Shown: positions 17,135-25,148 of the stretch, piece after piece
How the letters are laid out: each line of letters begins with the position of its first letter
Position numbering within the stretch: position 1 is the stretch's first letter
Assembly: GCA_016711705.1 (NCBI GenBank)
Contig: JADJSK010000014.1
Coordinates: 1-64,000, forward strand
DNA from: Candidatus Brachybacter algidus
Lineage (GTDB): Bacteria > Bacteroidota > Bacteroidia > Chitinophagales > Saprospiraceae
Direction: 5' to 3'
Length of the DNA stretch: 64,000 bases
Notes under the pieces: model-generated
What the model saw: the letters and a program-made list of their open reading frames with translations, nothing else
Told to the model about the DNA's origin: nothing
Database searches by the model: none
Position numbers and translations under genes: made by a program

Positions 17135-20134
17135 CTATTGACTTTGAGACAAATTCTGCAATGTTTGAAGAAAACTGTACAAAGCAATCAATCTTTCGCT
17201 TTTAGGTGTTTGATTTAATTTGTAATAGTTACGATCGGTTCTGTAAATTGTATCTGCCAAGGTAAAATATATTTCCATCTCAGGCGGTATAGGAATACCA
17301 AGTTCTTGCAATTCTTTTTTGCATCTTGATATATATTTATACACTTCATATTCTGCAGTGACATCTCCTCCTGACTGATTGTATTCGTTTATTTTGGCGC
17401 CTATCATCTCTACCTGTGAAAGGATACTTTGTTTATGACCTAATTGGGATTTATCGTATGATTTCATCATTGCGCCCGGAGCTAGATAAGCTTCTTTATT
17501 AAAGAAATTTGCCTCCATTTGTTTTGCCGATATTAATTCCGCACGAATTGGTTTGTCACGATCGGATGCCTTGTTATACCTTACCTCCAAGGCATCTACT
17601 TCCTGAAGCAATTTATAATAATTATTCCTGTCATTGTCTCCGAGTTTATCAGCCCATCTTTGAATAAGATCAGTGTCCAGGCCTTTTATTAACCGTTCAA
17701 CGCGTATCATTTCTGCAGGATTACCTTTAGCATGGTGCAACATTCTCGCATACATGAGAACTTCACTCTTGGCATGGATTCTTGCATCTATACCTGCAAA
17801 AGCTTTACTGTCCTTATGGTTCGCATATTTGGTAAGGCGACCTGCATGTGTAAATAAAGAAACTTTGAAGATTTTTTCATAATTGCTTCCATACATTTTG
17901 CGAAGCTTTGAATCCAATAATACTAGCATACGACCGGCATTTTCACTGGTGACATTGAAATCCAGGTCACTTGTAGGTGTACTGGATGCATCTCCCAATA
18001 ATTCAGCATTATAACTATCCAGATCCTGAACTATTTTTTCCCTTATTCTTGTCATCCGATCGAGTATTTTCTTGCCTTCCGGAGTTTGATTTAGGAAATA
18101 ATGAATTTCATCCCATGTTCCAATTTGTTCCAACCCAGCTACAATCTCACGGTCGGTATAAATATCCAAATTCTTTGGATCAATTGGGCCAGTGCGCTCT
18201 GGTGCTGCGCCATGACCATGAGGAGGGACGACGTCCACTTGTGTATTTTCATTGTCCTTAAATTCATTTTCATTGGGTTGTTGTTCAGTGGCCGTTTGGT
18301 CAGAAAGAAGATCTTCCGGTGTCACAGCCTTATGTTTGGCAGTAACCTTGCTGCTACTATGAAGTTTGGCCTCCTCGTTTTCTTTTTTATTCACTAATTC
18401 ATTGTACTCTTTTTCTTTTCTATTCACAATTAAATCAGGGTCAATCGAAAGTGAATCCCGCGAACCATCTCTTTTGGTATATTCAATTTTAAATTCCCAC
18501 TTACCATTTCCTGAGCTAGTTGCTATAAATCGGCTTTCCAGGATTTCGCCTGACTGATGTGTAAGAATGGAGGATTCCAGATATTGAGGGTTTTTTGGAC
18601 TTTTTCCTCTAATCAAATGCCGAAAATCACCCATCGAAGCAAGTGAATCCAAGACGGAGTGTCCTCTGGAAGGATGAGTATGGTGCACTAAATCATAATT
18701 GCCATGACTATTAAAATCAACATTGAATGAAGATCCCTGCACTACAAAATATGTAGGAGGGTCAGTATTGTTATCTCGCCACAGTCCAACTTCGCGTTGG
18801 GGGTCATTATTGAAGACATCTTCCATAGTTCTTTTTCCTTGTGATTCGGATCTGATCAAATCCCCACCAGGATCCAGATATATAGCCCCTTCCGGAACAT
18901 CATGCAGAATCACTTCCTCTCCGGAGCGGTATAGTTTCATATCACGAATATCGCGTAAGGCTTGTTGTGCCTCCAGCACAGTGTCCCTGGTTACTTCATT
19001 ATTCAGCAGGGCATAAGCCTCCTCGGCGGCTTTTTGTTTTTTCGTTAGATCATGCAGATCTGCTTCCATAGATTCCAACTCTTTACGTTCAGAGCGTCCA
19101 GGTTTTTTTCCTTTTCGGGTCATTTCGTTTTGAATGGCATTGATTTTAGCCTCGATTGATGTTTTTTCAATATCTATGTGTGTTAATTCTGATGTTAAGG
19201 AATCTGACAATACGACAGGATCTGTTTGGTAATGAATTGGATCGCTAATTGCGCTGCCATGCTGCGGCATATCAGTATGTAATGTAGCAGAAGGTTGTTC
19301 GATTTGACCATTTGTGGAATTGACCGTATTTCCGTCATGCGCAATGACTGAAGGGTCTACGACGTCATTCTGATGAGATAATGTATCTGATGACGTGTTT
19401 TTAGGAGGAACAATTGTTTTTTTAACTGAATCCAAAGCCTTCTGATATGGTGCAGTTACTCTTGATACAACCATACTCTGGAACATTCCTTTAAAGTAAT
19501 TTTCAAAACTTTCACCAGGTGGTACTCCTTTAGCGATATCAATACCAAGAGAATGGATACTTCCCAAAGCTTGTTCAGCAACTTCATTGATGATTTTGAC
19601 CTTCATCACCTGTGCTGCAAACCCTGTACCTTTAGCAATTTTAGCAATACCCTTCGTGGCGAGTCCTCCCATCATCCCATCGACCATACCTGTGACAAAG
19701 TCCATGCCACAATTACTGAGATCATATCGCTCATTTTTCATAATCTTGTTCGTAACTACACTTGTAGCTCCACTGATTAATCCACTTGCTATGATTCCTC
19801 CCAAACCCGGCAATAGTGCAGAGGCCGTAGCTGCCACCAATGCCTGAACGATCATGGTAGCAATTCCTTCTACTTTATCTCTTGTTTCTTCAAAATTGGC
19901 TCTGGTTTCTTTTGCATTTTTAATACCTTCTTCCAGCCCTGCCATTTCTTCCTTATCGATAGTGCCATCATCGAATTTTGCAATTTCAAGATCTACTTCT
20001 ACCTCCCTCATTTCATTGGAGGCACTTAGACCCGCAGTGCTTCCCATATTCGTAAGAGCGGCACCTAGTCCGGAATTTGCCTTACGCAATAACCGTCTAT
20101 CCTCTTTGATGCGCGCTGTAGGGTCATCCCACAA
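17135..20134 (-). CDS. Giant multidomain protein, C-terminal part (JAMM-like and nucleotidyltransferase-like motifs)
   Basis: Residue numbers count from 20134. About 85-130 is a Gly/Ala-rich hydrophobic stretch (VQALVAATASALLPGLGGII) like those of pore or translocation regions. About 235-320 is a low-complexity linker and 325-400 a charged coiled coil. About 440-550 holds LVHHTHPSRG then SMGD, the HxH...SxxD pattern of JAMM/JAB metal hydrolases. Near 705-720, LGDASSTPTSDLDFNV matches the Pol-beta-type nucleotidyltransferase signature; a long helical tail follows. Domain layout resembles polymorphic toxins, but no known toxin family is certain. The only start is a weak TTG at 20134. Extending the frame back gives HLRHVEDLLWDDP, so this is probably the 3' half of one gene with the ORF at 20143-22035 (about 1,630 aa in all), split by a one-base loss in T5 at 20159-20163. 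Confidence 0.75.
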   Translation of the reverse strand: MWDDPTARIKEDRRLLRKANSGLGAALTNMGSTAGLSASNEMREVEVDLEIAKFDDGTIDKEEMAGLEEGIKNAKETRANFEETRDKVEGIATMIVQALVAATASALLPGLGGIIASGLISGATSVVTNKIMKNERYDLSNCGMDFVTGMVDGMMGGLATKGIAKIAKGTGFAAQVMKVKIINEVAEQALGSIHSLGIDIAKGVPPGESFENYFKGMFQSMVVSRVTAPYQKALDSVKKTIVPPKNTSSDTLSHQNDVVDPSVIAHDGNTVNSTNGQIEQPSATLHTDMPQHGSAISDPIHYQTDPVVLSDSLTSELTHIDIEKTSIEAKINAIQNEMTRKGKKPGRSERKELESMEADLHDLTKKQKAAEEAYALLNNEVTRDTVLEAQQALRDIRDMKLYRSGEEVILHDVPEGAIYLDPGGDLIRSESQGKRTMEDVFNNDPQREVGLWRDNNTDPPTYFVVQGSSFNVDFNSHGNYDLVHHTHPSRGHSVLDSLASMGDFRHLIRGKSPKNPQYLESSILTHQSGEILESRFIATSSGNGKWEFKIEYTKRDGSRDSLSIDPDLIVNRKEKEYNELVNKKENEEAKLHSSSKVTAKHKAVTPEDLLSDQTATEQQPNENEFKDNENTQVDVVPPHGHGAAPERTGPIDPKNLDIYTDREIVAGLEQIGTWDEIHYFLNQTPEGKKILDRMTRIREKIVQDLDSYNAELLGDASSTPTSDLDFNVTSENAGRMLVLLDSKLRKMYGSNYEKIFKVSLFTHAGRLTKYANHKDSKAFAGIDARIHAKSEVLMYARMLHHAKGNPAEMIRVERLIKGLDTDLIQRWADKLGDNDRNNYYKLLQEVDALEVRYNKASDRDKPIRAELISAKQMEANFFNKEAYLAPGAMMKSYDKSQLGHKQSILSQVEMIGAKINEYNQSGGDVTAEYEVYKYISRCKKELQELGIPIPPEMEIYFTLADTIYRTDRNYYKLNQTPKSERLIALYSFLQTLQNLSQSQ

Positions 20135-20142
20135 AAGATCCT

Positions 20143-22035
20143 CTACATGTCTAAGATGTTTTTGTCAGATACGTAGGTTTCTCTTTTGAAATATTCCCAA
20201 TGTGCTTTGAAAACCTGTTTTCTATCTTCTGGCAATAAATGAAGCAAATAATGAGTGGACCATTCTCTATCTTTACTATTGATGATGTGGAGAAAAAACT
20301 GTATGTCTGATTCAATTTTCAAAAGATTTAAAAATTCATTTTTATCCTTTTCCTTGGAAGGCAAAAACATATAGACCAACATTTCTTCAAGATAATCATT
20401 TCCTTTTAATGACTTACGTAAAACATTGAAACTACCTTGAGATATACTATATCGTACATAACTTTTAAATGAATCGTAATCCCACAGCGAGCCTTCTGTT
20501 ATTAATTGAAACCCTGGGTCGTTGGAATATTGGAGATTGTATACGACTTTGTATTTATTAAGTTTATCGTCATTGTAATTAATTTTTATGAAAGTATCTG
20601 TTACCAACTTTTTAGCGCTCAGGTCCATTTTGCAGAAAATTGGAAAGGCTTTTTTTTCATCTGTTTGAAATACATGGACAAATCTTTGAACTAGACTTTC
20701 TTTTCCCGAGAGAATATCGTCTACTTTTGAAAACTCTGACTCAATTTTTTTACCTTTCTCTTTGTCGCCAAAAGAGTAATTGAGTTCTTTTGTGGAGTTA
20801 TAGAAGTCTTTGATTTCCTCTTTCAAGCTCCATCCAGATTTTGTTTTTTCTGCATTACCAAACGATTTCGTGTATTCTCCTTCTATTTGTTCTCCTGTCA
20901 TTCCCTCATCTATTCCTTCCCTTATGGCATTTTGCAGGTCTGTTATGTTTTTGTCTCCAAAAAGTGCCATCCGAATTTTGTCTACAGGACGCACTCTGCC
21001 GTAGCAAAGTATTGCCTTGGCTTTAATGTTGTCATCCGACGTCCAGTCCATGTCATCATCGATACGTCCGGCTATGTACCAATTATTGACTGCTCCTGTG
21101 ATAGGAAGCGCCCCCTTGCCTTCAGTGTCTGAAGCATAGTCGGTACTATATTCTGTTTCAAGTTTTTGTATACCTATGTCATATGCCTGCTTCATCGAGA
21201 AGTTCACATTTCCTTCATCGGTGCCTGCACCTTTTACAGCGATATAAAATTTATCTGCAGGACGCAGCTTTCCTGCTTTCAGATAGGCCCTTGCCATAGG
21301 CCATGTAAAGTCATCAAACTTAGTTTTTTGTTCAACAAATGTTTCAAGATCTTGACTATAAAGTTGATTAAATAAAGCGTTTCTTTCTTTTGAAAAAGGG
21401 AAAGTCATTTGCAGTAATCTGTACAATGGATCTCTTGCAGCGGTTAAGTTTATTTGATTTGCAACATTGCTGGTAGGAAATAGGCCATAATAACTACTGG
21501 CTCTCTCAAAATTCAATAGATCATGGATGCTTACCACCCAACCTGCCATATGTTCTCCGATTTTCTTTTTATATGCATCAAATTTTTGATAGCTAGCAAA
21601 ACGTTCGGCCAATGAATTTGCAGCGATGGTATAATTTCCTTTCAACTCTGCCTTTCCTTTTTTGCTTATTTCATCGTAGATCGAAGCTTCTGATTGGATA
21701 GCCGCCTGTGTTTGAACATAATCAACAGTATTTGGCAAGTCAATTTTGAGAAAAAATGCATCAAAGACCCTGGCTTTGCCTTCATCGAGATACTCTTTAT
21801 ATTTAGCCAAATTCTGAACGACACTTTGGTGTTGAAGCTTTATTTCAGGATCTACAATATAATTGCTTTCTTCTTCTTTTGTTTGTTTTCCCGCCGTTGC
21901 AGCAGGAGTTGCTATTACTTTGAATTGAACTGCGGGCATGGCTGCCGCTCCATTTTCTAATTCAACCTTATGGTCTGCATCAGTTGCAACAGTAATTTGA
22001 CGTTTACGATATTGTTTGGGCCGATAACTTTGCAT
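20143..22035 (-). CDS. Giant multidomain protein, N-terminal part (annexin-like repeats)
   Basis: A 630-aa ORF from ATG at 22035 with no signal peptide. The basic N-terminus (QSYRPKQYRKRQ) and a MPAVQFKV word near residue 35 resemble N-terminal regions I associate with cargo of extracellular contractile injection systems (eCIS); this is inference. Around 255-300, DKFYIAVKGAGTDEGNVNF and LETEYSTDYAS match the annexin repeat with its GxGTDE calcium/phospholipid loop. A second repeat near 345-390 (VDKIRMALFGDKNITDLQNA, IEGEYTKSFG) lacks the calcium loop. The rest is helical. The stop at 20143 is probably artificial (see the C-terminal part). A YwqK-like/TonB-C gene lies 85 bases upstream on the same strand. 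Confidence 0.75.
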   Translation of the reverse strand: MQSYRPKQYRKRQITVATDADHKVELENGAAAMPAVQFKVIATPAATAGKQTKEEESNYIVDPEIKLQHQSVVQNLAKYKEYLDEGKARVFDAFFLKIDLPNTVDYVQTQAAIQSEASIYDEISKKGKAELKGNYTIAANSLAERFASYQKFDAYKKKIGEHMAGWVVSIHDLLNFERASSYYGLFPTSNVANQINLTAARDPLYRLLQMTFPFSKERNALFNQLYSQDLETFVEQKTKFDDFTWPMARAYLKAGKLRPADKFYIAVKGAGTDEGNVNFSMKQAYDIGIQKLETEYSTDYASDTEGKGALPITGAVNNWYIAGRIDDDMDWTSDDNIKAKAILCYGRVRPVDKIRMALFGDKNITDLQNAIREGIDEGMTGEQIEGEYTKSFGNAEKTKSGWSLKEEIKDFYNSTKELNYSFGDKEKGKKIESEFSKVDDILSGKESLVQRFVHVFQTDEKKAFPIFCKMDLSAKKLVTDTFIKINYNDDKLNKYKVVYNLQYSNDPGFQLITEGSLWDYDSFKSYVRYSISQGSFNVLRKSLKGNDYLEEMLVYMFLPSKEKDKNEFLNLLKIESDIQFFLHIINSKDREWSTHYLLHLLPEDRKQVFKAHWEYFKRETYVSDKNILDM

Positions 22036-22120
22036 TCCAAATACTGCTTTTCCAGCAATTTAGTGTTTTAATCAACTGAATTGTTACTTGCAAATGGCAA
22101 GATCTTGAGGCAATGGAATA

Positions 22121-23002
22121 TTAATCTGCTTCAAGATTAAAAGTAATTGGAAGGGAATATTGAACCCGAACAGGAATACCATTTTGCATTCCTGGAGACC
22201 AGTCCGGCATAGTTTTAAAGAGTTCATAACAAACTCCTGTAATAGAATTGCAAAGTCCTCTGATGACCTTAATATCTGTTACTTCGCCATTCTTTTCAAT
22301 TGTAAATTCCACGATGGCTTTACCAGTAATTCCATGTTTTTTTGCATCGTTTGGGTACTTTATGTTTGAATTTAAATATTCGTAAAATGCTCCTTGTCCC
22401 TTCTTAAATTGTGGTTTGGTTTCAGTGACTTTGATAATAGATTTGCCATCCTTTGCGATCACATCTTTTAGAACATATTCGCCTTTAATATACAAAACAC
22501 TATCTTTTTTAATTCCGGTAGAATCATAGTTAAACGTCCATCCATTCAATTTCCCGTGTTCATACATTTCTGTACTTAACAATTCATTGAATCCATTATA
22601 ATTTTCCCATAAACCGTCTTTTTCACCATTCAAATAATAACCGGTTTTGCCATCTACCAACCAGAGTCCTGACTGAACATTGTGGGAATATCTTCCATTC
22701 ACATAAAGTGTCCCATCATCCAGCCATTCTTTATATGGCCCATGCTTTTCATTTTGATGAATAGAATTGTAGGTAATTAAGTGTGTAATTTGCTTTGTTT
22801 CCGGAAAATATATTTTTCGGATTAATTGGCTATCTGATAATTTTTCAAAAGTGGTATAATACGTTTCATCCAAAACTAAACTTCCAGGATCTAAATTACT
22901 TTTGAATTTACCGGCAAATTTACTTTGAGCGTGTAAAGAGTTGATCAGAATAAGCAGAATAGCTAGTATTCCCATGGGTGTTTTTGAAATTTTAAAACTC
23001 AT
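22121..23002 (-). CDS. Exported protein with YwqK-like (MORN) repeats and TonB C-terminal domain
   Basis: 293 aa with a signal peptide (ILAILLILINSLHAQ). Residues about 75-190 carry MORN/YwqK-type repeats: QNEKHGPYKEWLDDGTLYVN, LNGEKDGLWENYN, EHGKLNGWTFNYDSTG. The last 90 residues form a TonB C-terminal fold (IKYPNDAKKHGITGKAIVEF, NGEVTDIKVIRG, VRVQYSLPITF). TonB-C domains contact outer-membrane receptors or peptidoglycan; YwqK repeats are named after the antitoxin part of a Bacillus toxin pair. It stands directly upstream of the giant toxin-like gene on the same strand, so an immunity or accessory role is possible but unproven. Confidence 0.82.
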   Translation of the reverse strand: MSFKISKTPMGILAILLILINSLHAQSKFAGKFKSNLDPGSLVLDETYYTTFEKLSDSQLIRKIYFPETKQITHLITYNSIHQNEKHGPYKEWLDDGTLYVNGRYSHNVQSGLWLVDGKTGYYLNGEKDGLWENYNGFNELLSTEMYEHGKLNGWTFNYDSTGIKKDSVLYIKGEYVLKDVIAKDGKSIIKVTETKPQFKKGQGAFYEYLNSNIKYPNDAKKHGITGKAIVEFTIEKNGEVTDIKVIRGLCNSITGVCYELFKTMPDWSPGMQNGIPVRVQYSLPITFNLEAD

Positions 23003-23083
23003 TTCTATAGCTTTTTAAAAATTGAATACTTTTAATTTGGCTGAAATATAATGGAATTCAACTTTTTACCCCTTATCTTTACC

Positions 23084-23117
23084 ATTCAAAATTCAAAATT
23101 TAACATTCAACATTTCC
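23084..23117. repeat. Period-7 tandem repeat abutting the trhO start
   Basis: Heptamers ATTCAAA, ATTCAAA, ATTTAAC, ATTCAAC, ATTTCC run to the base before ATG at 23118, in place of a ribosome-binding site. Confidence 0.85.
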
Positions 23118-24164
23118 ATGAAACTGCACAATAGAGTCAACGGCCGCGAACTGAAAGCAATATTGCAACAATCCGACGAAAAGCGGACTACCCTCTCTTT
23201 CTATAAATATTTTCATTTCGCCAATCCGGAACTGGTTCGAAATCATCTTTTCCTCACCTGGGATAAGATCGGTGTCATGGGTAGAATATACATCGCGCAC
23301 GAAGGCATCAATGGACAGATATCCATACCGGATGCCCGAATGGAGGACTTTAACGCCTCATGCAGCGAACTGGAATTCATGAACGGCACCCGACATAATA
23401 TCGCCATCGATGATGACGGTAAGTCTTTCTTTAAACTAAAAATTACTGTTCGCAAGAAGATCGTTGCAGATGGACTCGATGACTCCACTTTTGATGTCAT
23501 GGATAGCGGAAAACATCTATCAGCTAAGGAAATGAATGCTATGCTGGCAGCAAAGGATACCGTTGTAGTAGACATGCGCAATCATTATGAAAGTGAAGTA
23601 GGTCACTTTGAAGGTGCCATCAGACCCGATGTGGAGACATTCAGAGAGTCGCTTCCAATCATAAGCGATATGCTGGCGGAGAATAAGGATAAAAACATCG
23701 TAATGTATTGTACCGGCGGCATCAGATGTGAAAAAGCAAGTGCTTATATGAAGCATAAAGGCTACCAAAATGTGTTTCAACTGGATGGTGGCATCATAGA
23801 ATATGCCCGTCAGGTCAAGGAACAAGAACTCGTAAATAAATTCCTCGGCACGAATTTTGTTTTCGATGAAAGGCTTGGGGAAAGGATCTCCGAGGATATA
23901 GTATCCAAATGTCACCAATGTGGTGATGCTTGCGATAAGCATACCAACTGTGCCAATGACTACTGCCACTTGCTCTTTATCCAATGCGATAATTGCAAAT
24001 CGGAATACGAAAATACTTGTTCATCCCTCTGCAAAGAATACTTACATATGCCGATCGAAAAGCAGATAGAAGCCGGAAAGAACAAGATTTTTAATGGTTC
24101 GAAGTTTGGAAAGGGGAGATATAATCCAAAAGTTGTCGGAGAAAACAATTTATTGAAGGCGTAA
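23118..24164 (+). CDS. trhO: tRNA uridine(34) hydroxylase (rhodanese-related)
   Basis: TrhO makes 5-hydroxyuridine at wobble position 34 of tRNA using oxygen. The 348-aa product has the family's N-terminal acylphosphatase-like domain (FYKYFHFANPE, GRIYIAHEGINGQ), a rhodanese domain with catalytic Cys198 in MYCTGGIRCEKAS and the SAYMKHKGYQNVFQLDGGI segment, and a C-terminal Cys-rich zinc-binding-like region (CHQCGDACDKHTNCAND, CDNCKSEYENTCSSLC). Length and order are standard. A small RDD-family membrane protein gene follows after 86 bases on the same strand. Confidence 0.95.
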   Translation: MKLHNRVNGRELKAILQQSDEKRTTLSFYKYFHFANPELVRNHLFLTWDKIGVMGRIYIAHEGINGQISIPDARMEDFNASCSELEFMNGTRHNIAIDDDGKSFFKLKITVRKKIVADGLDDSTFDVMDSGKHLSAKEMNAMLAAKDTVVVDMRNHYESEVGHFEGAIRPDVETFRESLPIISDMLAENKDKNIVMYCTGGIRCEKASAYMKHKGYQNVFQLDGGIIEYARQVKEQELVNKFLGTNFVFDERLGERISEDIVSKCHQCGDACDKHTNCANDYCHLLFIQCDNCKSEYENTCSSLCKEYLHMPIEKQIEAGKNKIFNGSKFGKGRYNPKVVGENNLLKA

Positions 24165-24250
24165 AACATTGCATTTGTCGACAAGTTGTATCCATTGGAA
24201 ACTATTATGCATAACAAAGTAGTTTACATAGAAAATTAAACAAAACTCAC

Positions 24251-24694
24251 ATGGAATACAAACTAGCTTCATTATCAAAACGTTTCGTCGCCCTTTTCAT
24301 TGATGCCACCATCGTCAGCGCATTGACAAAATTGGCTTTCTTCCCTTTTGGATTCAGTTTTAACTTGTTCAGCGATGGATTTAACTTCTGGAATGTTGCT
24401 GAATTTTCAGGAATGACAGCCTTCATCGGCTTAATTTACTTTGTTATCATGGAATCTTCTACCCGAAATGCAACGTTCGGCAAACAAATAATGCATCTGA
24501 AAGTGTATGATGAGGATGGAAATGGCCTCAATCTATCCAAAGCCATCATTAGAAACCTAGTGAAGGTAGTTTGTGGCAATACTTTTATCATCGGATACAT
24601 AGTAGCAGCATTTACCAAAGACAAGCAGGCGGTTCATGATCTGGTAGCTTCGACAGTGGTAGTAGAAGATGCACCGGTGGCAGTATTAGAATGA
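24251..24694 (+). CDS. RDD family membrane protein
   Basis: 147 aa with the RDD signature at the start (LASLSKRFVALFIDATIVSA), then a central hydrophobic segment (SGMTAFIGLIYFVIMESST), TFGKQIMHLKVYDEDG and a last helix ending KDKQAVHDLVASTVVV, all in the expected order. RDD proteins are inner-membrane proteins; some act as Na+/H+ antiporters, but the role of this one is not inferable. Possibly co-transcribed with trhO. Confidence 0.9.
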   Translation: MEYKLASLSKRFVALFIDATIVSALTKLAFFPFGFSFNLFSDGFNFWNVAEFSGMTAFIGLIYFVIMESSTRNATFGKQIMHLKVYDEDGNGLNLSKAIIRNLVKVVCGNTFIIGYIVAAFTKDKQAVHDLVASTVVVEDAPVAVLE

Positions 24695-24703
24695 AACAGT
24701 AGT

Positions 24704-24723
24704 GACGAGGCTTGCCCTTGTCC
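24704..24723. repeat. Dispersed palindromic repeat, copy 1
   Basis: GACGAGG-CTTGC-CCTTGTCC, a slightly imperfect copy of the element whose best copy is at 41423-41443. Confidence 0.7.
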
Positions 24724-24767
24724 CTATCACATGAATTAAAAATATGAACCACTGCAAGGACAGGTCG

Positions 24768-24787
24768 CGACCTGTCCCTGCAGCTAG
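24768..24787. repeat. Perfect 20-bp palindrome
   Basis: Arms GGACAGGTCG and CGACCTGTCC with no loop. It may be a REP-like hairpin or a dimer binding site; it lies between convergent genes, favouring the former. A degraded relative is at 37651-37664. Confidence 0.85.
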
Positions 24788-24973
24788 TGTTTAAACACGT
24801 CTTTTTTTTGTATATTTCAAAGTAAACTTTGATGACACCCCGACTTAGGTTAACCTAAGCCGAACCTCACGATCTGTCCTTATAGCTAGATTTTATACAC
24901 ATCTTTTCAAAAGGAAATATTATTGGAGAAAAGACAATGAAGTAATCGGTCTGCATCAAAATAATGACTGAAC

Positions 24974-24990
24974 GGGGCTTGTCCTTGTCC
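24974..24990. repeat. Dispersed palindromic repeat, copy 2
   Basis: GGGGCTTGTCCTTGTCC, a diverged copy of the same element in the same gap. Confidence 0.55.
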
Positions 24991-25120
24991 GTATCTCATA
25001 TTTTATGACTTGAGTTTCGAAGTTGCCTATTGCAATTGAGATCAATTCAAATAATTGGATCAACTTTAATTTTCTTAAATTTGTATAATCGGTTTCATTC
25101 GCTAAATTCAAACTTCGAAG

Positions 25121-25148
25121 CATAATTCTGACTTCTACCTTCTAATTT
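25121..25148. repeat. Period-7 tandem repeat at a stop codon
   Basis: Four heptamers (CATAATT, CTGACTT, CTACCTT, CTAATTT) end immediately before the stop triplet of the minus-strand histidine kinase gene, i.e. directly downstream of its stop. Confidence 0.75.

Larger units (their letters stand above)
24695..25120. other. Intergenic region with palindromic repeats
   Basis: About 425 bases, no gene. It contains two copies of the dispersed palindrome family (24704-24723 and 24974-24990), a perfect 20-bp palindrome at 24768-24787, and a twice-repeated word GCTAG-x-TTTA-ACACxTCTTTT near 24783 and 24884. Confidence 0.75.

Noticed and set aside
17977..20189. Several plus-strand ORFs of 60-111 codons opposite the giant protein
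   Set aside because: They are antisense shadows with Ser/Leu-rich or low-complexity translations and no start context; the minus-strand frame is far longer and domain-bearing.
23243..24217. Minus-strand ORFs up to 154 codons opposite trhO
   Set aside because: They are shadows of a well-conserved gene and show no family match.
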